From assembly GCA_035253825.1 (NCBI GenBank), contig DATFBM010000010.1, positions 1-64,000 on the forward strand: DNA of 64,000 nucleotides. The letters are read 5' to 3'. The notes under the pieces are model-generated. The model saw only the letters and a program-made list of their open reading frames with translations. It searched no databases and was not told where the DNA came from. Below are positions 51,414 to 60,400 of the stretch, piece after piece; positions within the stretch are counted from its first letter, which is position 1; each line of letters starts with the position of its first letter. Both the position numbers and the translations under genes were made by a program. The DNA comes from JACCTH01 sp035253825 (GTDB lineage: Bacteria; Actinomycetota; Acidimicrobiia; Spongiisociales; ZC4RG35).

Positions 51414-52481
51414 TCAACCGAGCACCCCATCAGTCATCACGAGGAAGTCGGCGTAGAAGAGGCCGAGGCCGAGAGCGACTCCCATGGCGGTGAGGATCCA
51501 GAACCTGATCACGGTGGTGGTCTCGGGCCAACCGCCGAGGTCGAAGTGGAAGTGGATTGGCGTCATCCGGAATACCCGCTTGCCAAGGGAGCGGAAGCTC
51601 GCCACCTGAATGATGACCGAGAGGGTTTCGGCCACGTAGATCGCACCGAGGACCACCAGCAGGAGATGGGTGTTGGAAAGCAGCGCCAACGCCGCCAGCA
51701 ACCCCCCGATCGCCTGCGAGCCGACGTCACCCATGAAGATCTGCGCCGGAGGGGCGTTCCACCAGAGAAACCCGAGCAGGGCTCCGAACATGGCGGCGGC
51801 AACGATTGCCAGTTCAAGAGGGTCGAGCGCCTGATACTCGGTGGGGTTGCGGAATTGCCAGAAGGCGATGATGGTGTAGGCCCCGGTCACCAACGCCGCG
51901 CTACCCCCCGCCAGACCGTCCATTCCGTCGGCCAGGTTCACCCCATTGGCGGCTCCCGTCAGCATGAACAATGCCCACAACACGAAGAAGACGCCGAGGT
52001 TCAAGCCCAGCGGACGGACGAAGGAGATCTCGGTGCTGATTCCCTCGCTGGGCCCGCTTTGCATGGCAGCGAGGGCAAAGATGATGGCGATCACAAGCTG
52101 GAGCCCGAACTTGTGTCGTTTATTGAGCCCCTCACTGTGCTTGCGGACGAACTTGATGAAATCGTCGAGGAAGCCGACCGCTCCCATCCCCAGCATCGCC
52201 AGGACCGCCAGGAGGCCGCCGGCCGCGAACGAGTTCACCTGAATGGTGAATCCGTCGGCGAAGGTCCAGAGCCGGAGATGAGAGGCGAGGTAGCCGATGA
52301 GGGCGGCGCCGACAAAGACCACCCCGCCCATCGTCGGGGTGCCGTGCTTGTGGGCGTGACCTGTGATCTCCTCCTGGATGAATTGGCCGACTGATCGCTC
52401 GCGCAGCAGGCGGATGGCGATTGGAGTCCCGAATATGGAAACTGCGAGGCTGACCGCGGCGGCGATCAAGAGACTGATCAC
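51414..52481 (-). CDS. mraY: Phospho-MurNAc-pentapeptide translocase
   Basis: 355 residues, ten hydrophobic helices. It makes lipid I. Diagnostic HKHGTPTMGGVVF near the N-terminus, the DDFIKFVRKHSEG loop and NGVNLADGMDGLAGG. GTG 52481 overlaps the murE stop (GTGA), leaving no room for the murF gene that usually lies between murE and mraY. Confidence 0.97.
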   Translation of the reverse strand: MISLLIAAAVSLAVSIFGTPIAIRLLRERSVGQFIQEEITGHAHKHGTPTMGGVVFVGAALIGYLASHLRLWTFADGFTIQVNSFAAGGLLAVLAMLGMGAVGFLDDFIKFVRKHSEGLNKRHKFGLQLVIAIIFALAAMQSGPSEGISTEISFVRPLGLNLGVFFVLWALFMLTGAANGVNLADGMDGLAGGSAALVTGAYTIIAFWQFRNPTEYQALDPLELAIVAAAMFGALLGFLWWNAPPAQIFMGDVGSQAIGGLLAALALLSNTHLLLVVLGAIYVAETLSVIIQVASFRSLGKRVFRMTPIHFHFDLGGWPETTTVIRFWILTAMGVALGLGLFYADFLVMTDGVLG

Positions 52482-53941
52482 TCCCCGACCGCCCTTCCTC
52501 CGGACCGGGCCGCCAACCAGGCGTAGGCGATCTTCTGATCGGAGAAAGGATGGAAGACCCCTTTGATCTCCTGGGTGGACTCGTGGCCCTTCCCCAATAT
52601 CAAGACGACGTCGCCTGGCCGGGCTGAGTCGAGGGCGGTGGCAATGGCCTGGCGCCGATCGATGATCGACATCGCCGCCGGGTGGTCGACGCCCGCCAAC
52701 ACCTCGGCTGCGATCGTCGAAGGATCTTCGCTGCGGGGATTGTCGGTGGTGACGATAACGAGATCGGCGGCAGAGGCCGCTTGGCCCATGCGAGGGCGCT
52801 TGCCCTGATCGCGATCGCCCCCCGCCCCGAAAACGACGATCACCCGCCCGTTCGACAGAGTGCGGGCGGTCTCGATGACGGTTTCGATCCCTTCCGGGGT
52901 GTGGGCATAGTCGACTACCACCGTCACCGGCTCGTCGGCGATCACTTCGAACCGGCCGGGGACCGAACTGAGGGCCCCCAACCCGCCAGCGATTTGGTGG
53001 GGGTCGAAACCCAGTAGATGAGCGCAGCCGGCCGCGATGAGGGCGTTGGCCAGGTTGAACCGCCCCGGTAGGCGCAGCCGGGTGGGAAGGGTGCCACCCG
53101 GTAGCACCAGATCGAAGGTGGTGCCGCGTCGGTCGGCAACAATCCCGCGGGCCGAAACCTCGTGCTGCCAGCCCACCCGGAGGGCGTCAGGGTGCAGGTC
53201 AGCCAAACGTAGCCCATACGGATCCTCCACCCAGATCACCTTGCGCTCCGCCATTTCCATCAGGGAGGCTTTGGCGGCGAAGTACTCCTCCATCCCGCCG
53301 TGGAAGTCGAGATGGTCCCGGGAGAGATTCGTGAAAGCGCCGACGGCAAATGAAGTCTCCTCGACCCTGCCCTGCGCCAGAGCATGGCTCGAGACCTCGC
53401 AGGCGATGATCTCTGCTCCCCCATCGACCATGCGCCGGAACAGGCGCTGAAGATCGGTCGCCTCCGGAGTGGTGTGCGGGTTTTCGAGGTAGATATCGCC
53501 CAAGCGGGTGACAACGGTCCCCACCAGCCCGCAGGGCCGACCGGCGTAGCGGGCGATCGATTCGAGGAGAAAGGTCACCGTGGTCTTGCCATTGGTCCCG
53601 GTGACGCCGACCACCGAAGTCATCCGGGAGGGGAAACGGTGGATGGAAGCGGCCAGTTTCGCCATCACTGCCCGTGTGCTGGGGACTTGGATGGTTGGCA
53701 GCGGGGACCCCACTCCCCGCGAGACGCACAACCCGGCAGCGCCGTTTCCCGCCGCCGCGGCGACGAACTCGTGCCCGTCGAAGCTCGCCCCGGGAACGGC
53801 AATGAAAAGCCAGCCGGGTCCGATTTGGCGACTGTCGGCCGAGGCATCCACCACCGCCGTAGAGGCGTCCCCGCTGAGACGGCCGGCGACCATCGTGGCC
53901 AGAGTGCCCATCGTGGCCGGGGCGCTAGCTGGAGGCGGCAT
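52478..53941 (-). CDS. murE: UDP-MurNAc-tripeptide synthetase (meso-diaminopimelate type)
   Basis: 487 residues: ATP loop VTGTNGKTTVTFLLES, central DYAHTPEGIETVI, and TTDNPRSEDP. The DNPR motif is the one that selects meso-diaminopimelate, so the wall is probably of the mDAP type. ATG 53941 lies 17 bases inside the 3' end of ftsI. Nothing in the length suggests a fused MurF. Confidence 0.96.
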   Translation of the reverse strand: MPPPASAPATMGTLATMVAGRLSGDASTAVVDASADSRQIGPGWLFIAVPGASFDGHEFVAAAAGNGAAGLCVSRGVGSPLPTIQVPSTRAVMAKLAASIHRFPSRMTSVVGVTGTNGKTTVTFLLESIARYAGRPCGLVGTVVTRLGDIYLENPHTTPEATDLQRLFRRMVDGGAEIIACEVSSHALAQGRVEETSFAVGAFTNLSRDHLDFHGGMEEYFAAKASLMEMAERKVIWVEDPYGLRLADLHPDALRVGWQHEVSARGIVADRRGTTFDLVLPGGTLPTRLRLPGRFNLANALIAAGCAHLLGFDPHQIAGGLGALSSVPGRFEVIADEPVTVVVDYAHTPEGIETVIETARTLSNGRVIVVFGAGGDRDQGKRPRMGQAASAADLVIVTTDNPRSEDPSTIAAEVLAGVDHPAAMSIIDRRQAIATALDSARPGDVVLILGKGHESTQEIKGVFHPFSDQKIAYAWLAARSGGRAVGE

Positions 53942-55667
53942 CGGGTGTGACTCCCAACCGGTGCAAGGCCTGCTCCATCACAGTCGAAAAAGCCGGAGCA
54001 GCTGCCAAGCCACCGGTCCGGTACTCCCAGGCGGGGCTGTCGACCACCACTGCCACGACCACCTTGGGGTCGTCGATCGGAGCGAGCCCGACAAAGCTGG
54101 CCATGGTGATGTCCGTGTACCGGCCGTCCTCGCCGAGTTTGTTGGCCGTTCCGGTTTTCCCCCCGACCAGGTAACCGGGCACTTGAGCCGAGATTCCAGT
54201 GCCGGCTTCGACCACCTCCGAGAGGAGGCTCCTCATCACGGCCGCGGTCTCGACGCTCACTGCTCGATGACTGGCCACCGGGGTGGTGGCAGTGCGCCCA
54301 TCCAGGCCGTGGGTCGTGCTGAGAAGGTGGGGCTGCAGCCAGACCCCATCGTTTCCGACTGCCCCATAGGCGGCCGCCATCTGCACGGCGGTGACGGCCA
54401 CCCCGTAGCCAATCGCGGATGAGGCCGGGCAGGTTTGACAACTCTCGTCGAGATTGATGAGACCCCTAGCTTCCCCGGGATAGTCGAGACCGGTGAGTTC
54501 ACCCAGCCCGAAGGCTTTCAGGTAGAAGAACAGCTGGTCGCGACTCATCATTTGGGCGATTTTGATGGTGCCTACATTTGACGATTGTCGGAAAACGTCG
54601 GCTACCGCCATGTCGTGAGTCTCGTGACGTTCAAAGTCCGAATAACAGCCAAAGACCTCGTCGGTGTCGCTCTTACAGGCCCCTGGTCGAAGCTCGATCT
54701 GATCGGCCACTGCTCCGATAACGGTGCTCGGCCCCACCACCCCGTCCTCGATGGCCCCGGCAACGCTGATGAGCTTCATCGTCGATCCCGGCTCGTACAT
54801 CCCCCGAACGGCGAAGTTCGAAAAACCTGAGCCGTCGGCTGACACGCGGCGGGCGGGATCAAAGGCGGGGGCTCCGGCGATCGCGAGAACCGCGCCCGTC
54901 TCGACCTCGATGGCCACGATCCAACAACCAGTCCCACCTGTCACCCGAAGCGTCTCTTCGCAGGCCGCCTCTGCCGAGTACTGAACCGGCAAATCAACTG
55001 TCGACACCAGGTCCTCACCAGGCACCGCCGGAGTGGCGTGTGACGGCGCCCAGGGAATCGGGACCCCTCCTGGGGCGGATTCGAAGCTGAAGACACCGGG
55101 GGTCCCGCGCAGGTCGGACTCGAACTCGTACTCGATCCCTTCGCTTCCGACTCCATCGATGTTCACGAAACCGAGCACATGCGAGGCCACCGAGCCGGTT
55201 GGATATACCCGCTTCGGCTCCTCGTGAGCATGCACTCCGGCCAGGTTGAGAGCGAGCACCTCTTCGGCCCGGTCCAATTCCACCTGTCTTTTCACGTATA
55301 CGAACTGCTCGCCGGACTCGATCGATTCGAGCAAGCCCTCGGCGGGCACCCCCAGCAATCCCCCGACTTGCTGGGCGACGTAGAGAGGTTGGGTGATCTC
55401 GGCGGGGCGCAAGTAGATGCTGCGGGAGTCGACCGTCATCGCCATCGGGTCGCCGTTGCGATCGAAGATGTTGCCTCGCTGCGGAAGCAGCACCTTTTCT
55501 GTTTGCCGTTGCCCCACACCAGCCTCGGCGAGTTGGGAGGCATTGAGGACCTGGACCTGATACAGGCGGATTCCCATCCCGAGCCAGGCCACCGCCAGGC
55601 ACAGCCCGAGCAGTCCCAAGCGGATTCGGCCCTCGCTCCAGCGCGCCTTCGCCACCCGGGCGGACAC
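53925..55667 (-). CDS. ftsI: Septal peptidoglycan transpeptidase FtsI (PBP3-type)
   Basis: 580 residues: cytoplasmic tail, one membrane helix (about 17-37), pedestal domain, then the transpeptidase with active Ser in STMK (about 293), SSN (about 362) and KTG (about 505). No PASTA repeats follow. It starts with GTG 55667, supported by GGAGGG about 7 bases upstream. Confidence 0.96.
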   Translation of the reverse strand: MSARVAKARWSEGRIRLGLLGLCLAVAWLGMGIRLYQVQVLNASQLAEAGVGQRQTEKVLLPQRGNIFDRNGDPMAMTVDSRSIYLRPAEITQPLYVAQQVGGLLGVPAEGLLESIESGEQFVYVKRQVELDRAEEVLALNLAGVHAHEEPKRVYPTGSVASHVLGFVNIDGVGSEGIEYEFESDLRGTPGVFSFESAPGGVPIPWAPSHATPAVPGEDLVSTVDLPVQYSAEAACEETLRVTGGTGCWIVAIEVETGAVLAIAGAPAFDPARRVSADGSGFSNFAVRGMYEPGSTMKLISVAGAIEDGVVGPSTVIGAVADQIELRPGACKSDTDEVFGCYSDFERHETHDMAVADVFRQSSNVGTIKIAQMMSRDQLFFYLKAFGLGELTGLDYPGEARGLINLDESCQTCPASSAIGYGVAVTAVQMAAAYGAVGNDGVWLQPHLLSTTHGLDGRTATTPVASHRAVSVETAAVMRSLLSEVVEAGTGISAQVPGYLVGGKTGTANKLGEDGRYTDITMASFVGLAPIDDPKVVVAVVVDSPAWEYRTGGLAAAPAFSTVMEQALHRLGVTPDAASS

Positions 55668-55740
55668 GGCTATCCCTCCGGCCGGAGTCGGTCACCTCCG
55701 AGAAGAACTCGGTGGGAGAAAGCTCCAGCGCAGAAGCCGC

Positions 55741-56163
55741 TCATGGTTGGTTCTCGTGGTCGGTTACCGCCAGCTGCCCGGCAGCGAATCGATTGAGGTC
55801 CGACCAGCGCGGGTCCGAGAGCGTCTGCTGGTGGACCCCATCGACGATCAGGCGCTGGCTGGTCTGGGGGTAGACCATGCCGAGGTCGCGGGCCAGTGGG
55901 GCGATCCGGGCCGGCGACTCCAGCCGGGCGATCTCGAGACGGAGGCGCTGGTTGAGCGATCGCGCCTCGGCCAAGTTTCTTTCGAGGGACGCCAAATCGA
56001 TGGTGGAACGATCAAGAGAGGTGCGGACAAAGACCATTCCCAGGAACGCCAGCACGGCCACCAGCGAGAAGAAGATCCATCCGGACAGCCGGGGCTTTCC
56101 ACCCCGTCCGGCCACCACCTGCAGACCAGGCCTGGCCCTCGTTCGCAGTGCCGGTGCGGTCAT
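55741..56163 (-). CDS. FtsL-like septum assembly protein
   Basis: 140 residues with one membrane helix (GWIFFSLVAVLAFLGMVFV, about 28-46) and a following coiled coil (SLERNLAEARSLNQRLRLEI). Position between rsmH and ftsI identifies it as the FtsL/FtsB-type partner of FtsQ. ATG 56163 overlaps the rsmH stop (ATGA). Confidence 0.8.
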   Translation of the reverse strand: MTAPALRTRARPGLQVVAGRGGKPRLSGWIFFSLVAVLAFLGMVFVRTSLDRSTIDLASLERNLAEARSLNQRLRLEIARLESPARIAPLARDLGMVYPQTSQRLIVDGVHQQTLSDPRWSDLNRFAAGQLAVTDHENQP

Positions 56164-57125
56164 GCCGCCACCCTCTCGACCGCCCGCAGGCGCGCGGAAC
56201 GAGCCCGCGGGTTGGCAGCGATCTCCTCTTCCGAAGGCTTGCGAACGCCGCGGATGAGCGAACGGTACGCGGGTGATGCTCCGCAGACGCAAACCGGGAT
56301 TTCGGGCGGACACACACACCCCCTGGTGGCTTCAGCGAAGAGGCCTTTGACCAGGCGGTCTTCCAAGGAGTGATAAGCGATCGTGATGCAGCGACCCTCG
56401 GGGGCCAGCAGATCAAGCGCCGTCCGCACGCCCGCGTCAATGGCTTCGAGTTCCCCGTTCACCGCCATTCGGAGGGCTTGAAAGGTCCGCCGGGCCGGAT
56501 GGAGGCGTCGGCGACCACCCGGCACCGCCCTCTCGATTACGGCGGCGAGATCGGTCGTGGTCGATAGTGGCCGGGCATTGACTATCGCCCGGGCGATTCG
56601 CCGGGCAGCAGGTTCCTCGCCCAGTCGGTGGATCAAGGCGGCCAGCTCTGACTCTTCGAGATCATTTACGAGATCGGCCGCTGTGACCGATCCGGTCGGA
56701 TCCATGCGCATGTCGAGCGGTCCCTCGAGTCGGTAAGAGAAGCCGCGCTCTGCCTCGTCGAAGTGATGAGATGAAACTCCGAAGTCAAAGAGCACTCCCA
56801 CGGGCGCCTCGATTCCGGCTTCAGTCAGGATGTCGGCGAGCTGGGCGAAGTTCCCCTCTTGGACCGTGAACCGGTCGGTTCCAAACTGCGCGTCGTCCAC
56901 GGTCCTCCTCAGAACCTCTGCTCGGGCGATGGCCGCCGGGTCCCGGTCGATCCCGAGAAGCCGATGGCCACCTCCGAGCACCTTCAACAATTCCCTCGCA
57001 TGACCACCTCCGCCGAAAGTGGCATCGACCACCACTCCCGACGGAACCGGTCGCATGAGCTCGGAAACCGCCGTCGCCATCACCGGACGGTGGTACTCCC
57101 GCTCCGACTCCCGGTCCTGGGTCAT
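56160..57125 (-). CDS. rsmH: 16S rRNA m4C1402 methyltransferase
   Basis: About 321 residues. YHRPVMATAVSELM at the start, SAM loop DATFGGGGHARELL, DFGVSSHHFDEAERGFSY and YHSLEDRLVKGLF are diagnostic. ATG 57125 is used; the frame opens 27 bases earlier without a better site. Second gene of the dcw operon, 90 bases after mraZ. Confidence 0.96.
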   Translation of the reverse strand: MTQDRESEREYHRPVMATAVSELMRPVPSGVVVDATFGGGGHARELLKVLGGGHRLLGIDRDPAAIARAEVLRRTVDDAQFGTDRFTVQEGNFAQLADILTEAGIEAPVGVLFDFGVSSHHFDEAERGFSYRLEGPLDMRMDPTGSVTAADLVNDLEESELAALIHRLGEEPAARRIARAIVNARPLSTTTDLAAVIERAVPGGRRRLHPARRTFQALRMAVNGELEAIDAGVRTALDLLAPEGRCITIAYHSLEDRLVKGLFAEATRGCVCPPEIPVCVCGASPAYRSLIRGVRKPSEEEIAANPRARSARLRAVERVAA

Positions 57126-57215
57126 GGCCAGCCCCCCGGGCGCTGGCACCAAAAGGAAGCGGGCGGAGTCAGGGGCCTTCCGATTGGTATCCGGGGGGCT
57201 GGCGATGATCCAGGG

Positions 57216-57656
57216 CTAAGAGCCTCTTGCCTCCTTCGCCAGCTCGGACTTGATGAGTACAGACGTCCCCAGGGCGTTGTCCCGTCGGTTGAGATCGAGG
57301 TTCCAGATCTCGGCGTGGAGACCAGCGCCGGCGACCACCACCTCGGAGGGGACCGAGATCCCAGCGTGCTGGCGGAGAGCCTCGGGGATGAGGATCCGGC
57401 CGGCCTTGTCGAAAGGCTGCTCGATGGCGCTTTGGAGGACGACCCGGGCGGCACTGCGCTCCCCGGTGCTCTTGGCCTCGGCCAGCATTGCCCGGGTGAA
57501 GGCCTCGAATTCATCTGGAAGATTCAAAGTGATCTGCCCGTCGACCCCGGGAGCCAGCATGCAGGAGTCGTGCCCCTCGAACCCCTTGCGGATCCTGGCC
57601 GGCAAAACGACGCGACCCTTCTCGTCGATCGTGTGAATATGCCGGCCCGTGAACAT
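57216..57656 (-). CDS. mraZ: Transcriptional regulator MraZ
   Basis: 146 residues with two SpoVT/AbrB-type domains (GRVVLPARIRKGFEG and GRILIPEALRQHAGI). It binds TGGG-type repeats in its own promoter, and such repeats are present upstream (57707-57741). First gene of the dcw cluster. ATG 57656 has AGGGA about nine bases upstream. Confidence 0.96.
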   Translation of the reverse strand: MFTGRHIHTIDEKGRVVLPARIRKGFEGHDSCMLAPGVDGQITLNLPDEFEAFTRAMLAEAKSTGERSAARVVLQSAIEQPFDKAGRILIPEALRQHAGISVPSEVVVAGAGLHAEIWNLDLNRRDNALGTSVLIKSELAKEARGS

Positions 57657-57700
57657 GGCTGTGCTTCCCTCATTGCTGCACTCTCCTCCAGTGCCGGCAC

Positions 57701-57741
57701 ATCATGCCCCACTTTCCCCCACTTGTCAACACTTTCCCCCA
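57701..57741 (-). promoter_or_regulatory. mraZ promoter overlapped by MraZ-box repeats
   Basis: Minus strand: -35 TTGACA at 57729-57724, a 17-base spacer, -10 CATGAT at 57706-57701. TGGGG(G) repeats begin at 57741, 57721 and 57711, that is at spacings of 20 and 10 bases. One copy is just upstream of the -35 and two fill the spacer. MraZ is known to bind such 10-base-spaced repeats, so repression of the whole dcw operon by blocking RNA polymerase is expected. Confidence 0.85.
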
Positions 57742-57822
57742 CCGGGAATCTCGAAGCAGCCTGATCGACCCACTCCGAAGTTCTCGGGACCCGGCCGACT
57801 CTCCCATTAATCTCACGTCGGG

Positions 57823-58320
57823 ATGGCGGCCTCCCTGATTCTCAACGCAACGTTCGAACCGCTCTCGGTGGTGCCAGCGCGAAGAGCGGTGGTCCTGGTT
57901 GCCCGCGGCCGGGCCTCAGTGGTGGCCGAGCGCGACGAGGTGTGGCACTCAGAGCGAATGGCGATCGCGGTGCCGTCGGTGGCCAAGCTCAACACCTTCG
58001 TCCGGGTCCCTTTCGAGAGAACGGTCCCGGTCTCGAGACGAGCGGTCTTCGGACGCGACGGGCAAACCTGCCAGTACTGCGGTGGCCCGGCCGAGAGTCT
58101 CGACCACGTAACCCCGCGCTCGCGGGGAGGGCTTCACACCTGGGACAACGTCGTCGCCTGCTGCCGACGCTGCAACCTTCGCAAGGGCGACCGTCTCCCT
58201 GGCGAGGTGGGCCTCAACCTGATGCGGCGCCCCACTCCCCCTCACCGTTACAGCTGGATCTATGCCACCGCCGGATTCGTCCTCGACCCCAGCTGGCAGC
58301 CCTACCTACTCAGCGCCTGA
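57823..58320 (+). CDS. HNH endonuclease-family protein
   Basis: 165 residues. A conserved N-terminal region (LILNATFEPLSVVPARRAVV) leads to an HNH core with CQYCGG, LDHVTPRSRGG, NVVACCRRCN and a closing RKGDR. Widespread in actinobacteria and often near mraZ; its DNA target and role are not established. ATG 57823, divergent from mraZ with a 166-base gap that holds the MraZ boxes. A perfect palindrome follows its stop. Confidence 0.88.
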   Translation: MAASLILNATFEPLSVVPARRAVVLVARGRASVVAERDEVWHSERMAIAVPSVAKLNTFVRVPFERTVPVSRRAVFGRDGQTCQYCGGPAESLDHVTPRSRGGLHTWDNVVACCRRCNLRKGDRLPGEVGLNLMRRPTPPHRYSWIYATAGFVLDPSWQPYLLSA

Positions 58321-58327
58321 ACCTCCA

Positions 58328-58375
58328 TTCTTGCGTAAATCTCGTCACGTAAACGTGACGAGATTTACGCAAGAA
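58328..58375. repeat. Perfect 48-base palindrome
   Basis: Two 23-base arms (TTCTTGCGTAAATCTCGTCACG plus T, and its exact complement) separated by AA. It starts 8 bases after the HNH stop and ends 10 bases before the stop of the minus-strand hypothetical. No T-run follows on either side. It could act as a bidirectional hairpin terminator or be an inserted palindromic element. Confidence 0.9.
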
Positions 58376-58385
58376 AGGATCTGGG

Positions 58386-58919
58386 TCAGGCGGAGGCGGC
58401 GGCCAAGGCGCGATTGAGAGCCTGAGCCCAATCACCTTCCACCACCGCCGAGCCCACCGAGACCTTCTCGTCTGAGGCGGCGGTGAGGATGGTGAGAACA
58501 GAGAAGGCACCGATTTGATCGAGACCGATCCAGATCACTTCCGGCGCAGGCTCGCCGCGGAGTTGGGCTCGGGCTGCAGCCACCGCCCGGGCGGCACTGA
58601 GCGGGCTCGGATCGACGATGGCGCTGACCGTCTCGCCCTGGCCTCTGACCTCGACCCGCAGTCGTTCACCCTCCTGGCTGAGGACTGCCACCAGGTCGGA
58701 ATGGTCTTCCGCATCGCCCCGACTGCCGGTCACCTGCTCCGGAGCCCGCAACCCATAAGTTACGAGCATGGCCCGAATCCTTTCCAGAACCATTGCCTCG
58801 TCGGCTCCTTCCGAAAGCGTTACCCGGATTCCCGACAATCCGGTATCGGCCAGCTCGAGCTGGATCGAAGCCACCCCCTCGAGATTCTCGAGTCGCTGGC
58901 GGAGGCCGGCAATTGTCAC
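58386..58919 (-). CDS. Hypothetical protein, possible asp/gly-rich regulatory domain
   Basis: About 177 residues beginning with VTIAGLRQRLENLEGVAS at GTG 58919. A beta-alpha pattern with VEVRGQGETVSAIVDPSPLS and AARAVAAARAQLRG follows. It is coupled to the upstream gene by a GTGA overlap. No recognised domain; related proteins seem to occur only in actinobacteria, but this was not checked. Confidence 0.6.
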   Translation of the reverse strand: MTIAGLRQRLENLEGVASIQLELADTGLSGIRVTLSEGADEAMVLERIRAMLVTYGLRAPEQVTGSRGDAEDHSDLVAVLSQEGERLRVEVRGQGETVSAIVDPSPLSAARAVAAARAQLRGEPAPEVIWIGLDQIGAFSVLTILTAASDEKVSVGSAVVEGDWAQALNRALAAASA

Positions 58920-59251
58920 TGGCTCCCCATATCGACCAGCCGGCGAACCCGTTGCTGCCAAACAGCGAAGGAGTTGATGTCCGAGAAGGTGGGACGACGG
59001 CGGTTCCCATACGCGGTGTAAATGCGCCAACGGGTGTACGCGCGCTCAGGCACCGGAAGGAAGGGGCGCTGCGTCCACCACCTGCGCGGCCGCAAGGCGT
59101 AGGCAGTGGTGATGATGCTGGGGAAGAGGTGGGTTCGCCCAAATATGGCGTTGCCGGTGGCCCAGACCGCGCGTGCCACCGCCCTTTCCTCCGTGTCGAA
59201 GTCCGATCCCCCTGAGTTCCCGCCCTCAGGCGACGCCTGTCCGCGGCCCAC
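58916..59251 (-). CDS. Hypothetical protein, Trp/Arg-rich
   Basis: About 111 residues. The N-terminus is Gly/Ser/Glu-rich; the core (AVWATGNAIFGRTHLFPSII, then RPRRWWTQRPFLPVPERAYT) is rich in Trp, Arg and Pro. GTG 59251 is chosen because AAAGGAGG lies 5 bases upstream; a GTG at 59272 would place that site inside the gene. Coupled to the next hypothetical. Divergent from moxR. Function unknown. Confidence 0.65.
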   Translation of the reverse strand: MGRGQASPEGGNSGGSDFDTEERAVARAVWATGNAIFGRTHLFPSIITTAYALRPRRWWTQRPFLPVPERAYTRWRIYTAYGNRRRPTFSDINSFAVWQQRVRRLVDMGSQ

Positions 59252-59426
59252 CGGAGCCTCCTTTAGATTCACCCCTGAATAGGGTGCAGCCTACCCGGGC
59301 ACCTATACGCCTCCAGGGACTATTGCGACATGCACGGAAGGGACCAGACATGAGCCAGGGCGTGGTCGGAACCACTCCCGCGCGGCCGCAATGGAGCCTC
59401 TCATCGATTCGAGATCACGCGCGGCG

Positions 59427-60398
59427 ATGACTGCGCTAAGCCAATCCGAAGTCGATCGCTTCGCCGATCGATTCGCCGCCGTGGCCGACAACATCGAGCG
59501 CGTGATCCAGGGCAAACGCCTTCCGATCGAACAGGTTCTCGTCTGCCTCATCGCCGAAGGGCACGTTCTGATCGAGGATGTCCCCGGGGTGGGAAAGACG
59601 CTGCTGGCAAAGTCGTTGGCGAGATCGATCGATTGCGAGTTCAACCGGATCCAATTCACCCCCGATCTGCTTCCTTCTGACGTCACCGGGGTATCGATCT
59701 GGGACCGCCACGAGTCCTCCTTCGTCTTCAAGCCGGGAGCCATCTTCGCCAACATCGTGGTGGGAGACGAGATCAACCGCGCCAGTCCCAAGACCCAGGC
59801 GGCTCTGCTCGAAGCCATGGAGGAGCGGCAGGTCACCACCGACGGCGTGACTCGTCCCCTTCCCGAGCCCTTCATGGTGGTGGCCACCCAAAACCCAATT
59901 GAACACGAGGGCACCTATCCCCTCCCTGAAGCGCAGCTCGACCGTTTCATGATGCGAGTGGCGGTGGGCTATCCCAGCCGGGACAAAGAGCTGGAAATGA
60001 TGGAGACCCACAGCCTTCGTTCCACCTTTGACGATCTCAAGCCGGTGGTCACCGACATCGACGTAGCCAAGATGATCGACGTCGCCCGCCAAGTCCAGGT
60101 GGTGGGGTCGGTAAGGGGTTACATCATCGATCTGGTCGAGGGGACCCGCCGTCACCCCGAGGTGCTTTTGGGGGCGAGCCCCCGATCGGCGCTCTATCTC
60201 CAACGAGCGACGCGGGCCTTGGCTGCGTCTCGGGGGAGGGATTACGTCACTCCCGATGACGTCAAGGAGTTGGCGGGAACGGTTCTCGAGCATCGATTGA
60301 CCTTCCGACCGGAAGCACAGATGCGCGGCGTCACCGCTCCGGAGCTGTTGGCGGCGGTGCTGGAGGGAATCAAGATTCCAATCCACCGGTCGAGTTAG
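59427..60398 (+). CDS. MoxR-family AAA+ ATPase
   Basis: About 323 residues. P-loop EDVPGVGKTLLAKS (about 49-62), Walker B NIVVGDEINRASPK, sensor ATQNPIEHEGTYPL. MoxR ATPases act as chaperones for VWA proteins and are typically followed by DUF58 and transglutaminase genes, as here. ATG 59427 is preferred; ATG 59391 is also in frame. First gene of a three-gene plus-strand operon. Confidence 0.93.
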   Translation: MTALSQSEVDRFADRFAAVADNIERVIQGKRLPIEQVLVCLIAEGHVLIEDVPGVGKTLLAKSLARSIDCEFNRIQFTPDLLPSDVTGVSIWDRHESSFVFKPGAIFANIVVGDEINRASPKTQAALLEAMEERQVTTDGVTRPLPEPFMVVATQNPIEHEGTYPLPEAQLDRFMMRVAVGYPSRDKELEMMETHSLRSTFDDLKPVVTDIDVAKMIDVARQVQVVGSVRGYIIDLVEGTRRHPEVLLGASPRSALYLQRATRALAASRGRDYVTPDDVKELAGTVLEHRLTFRPEAQMRGVTAPELLAAVLEGIKIPIHRSS

Positions 60399-60400
60399 CA

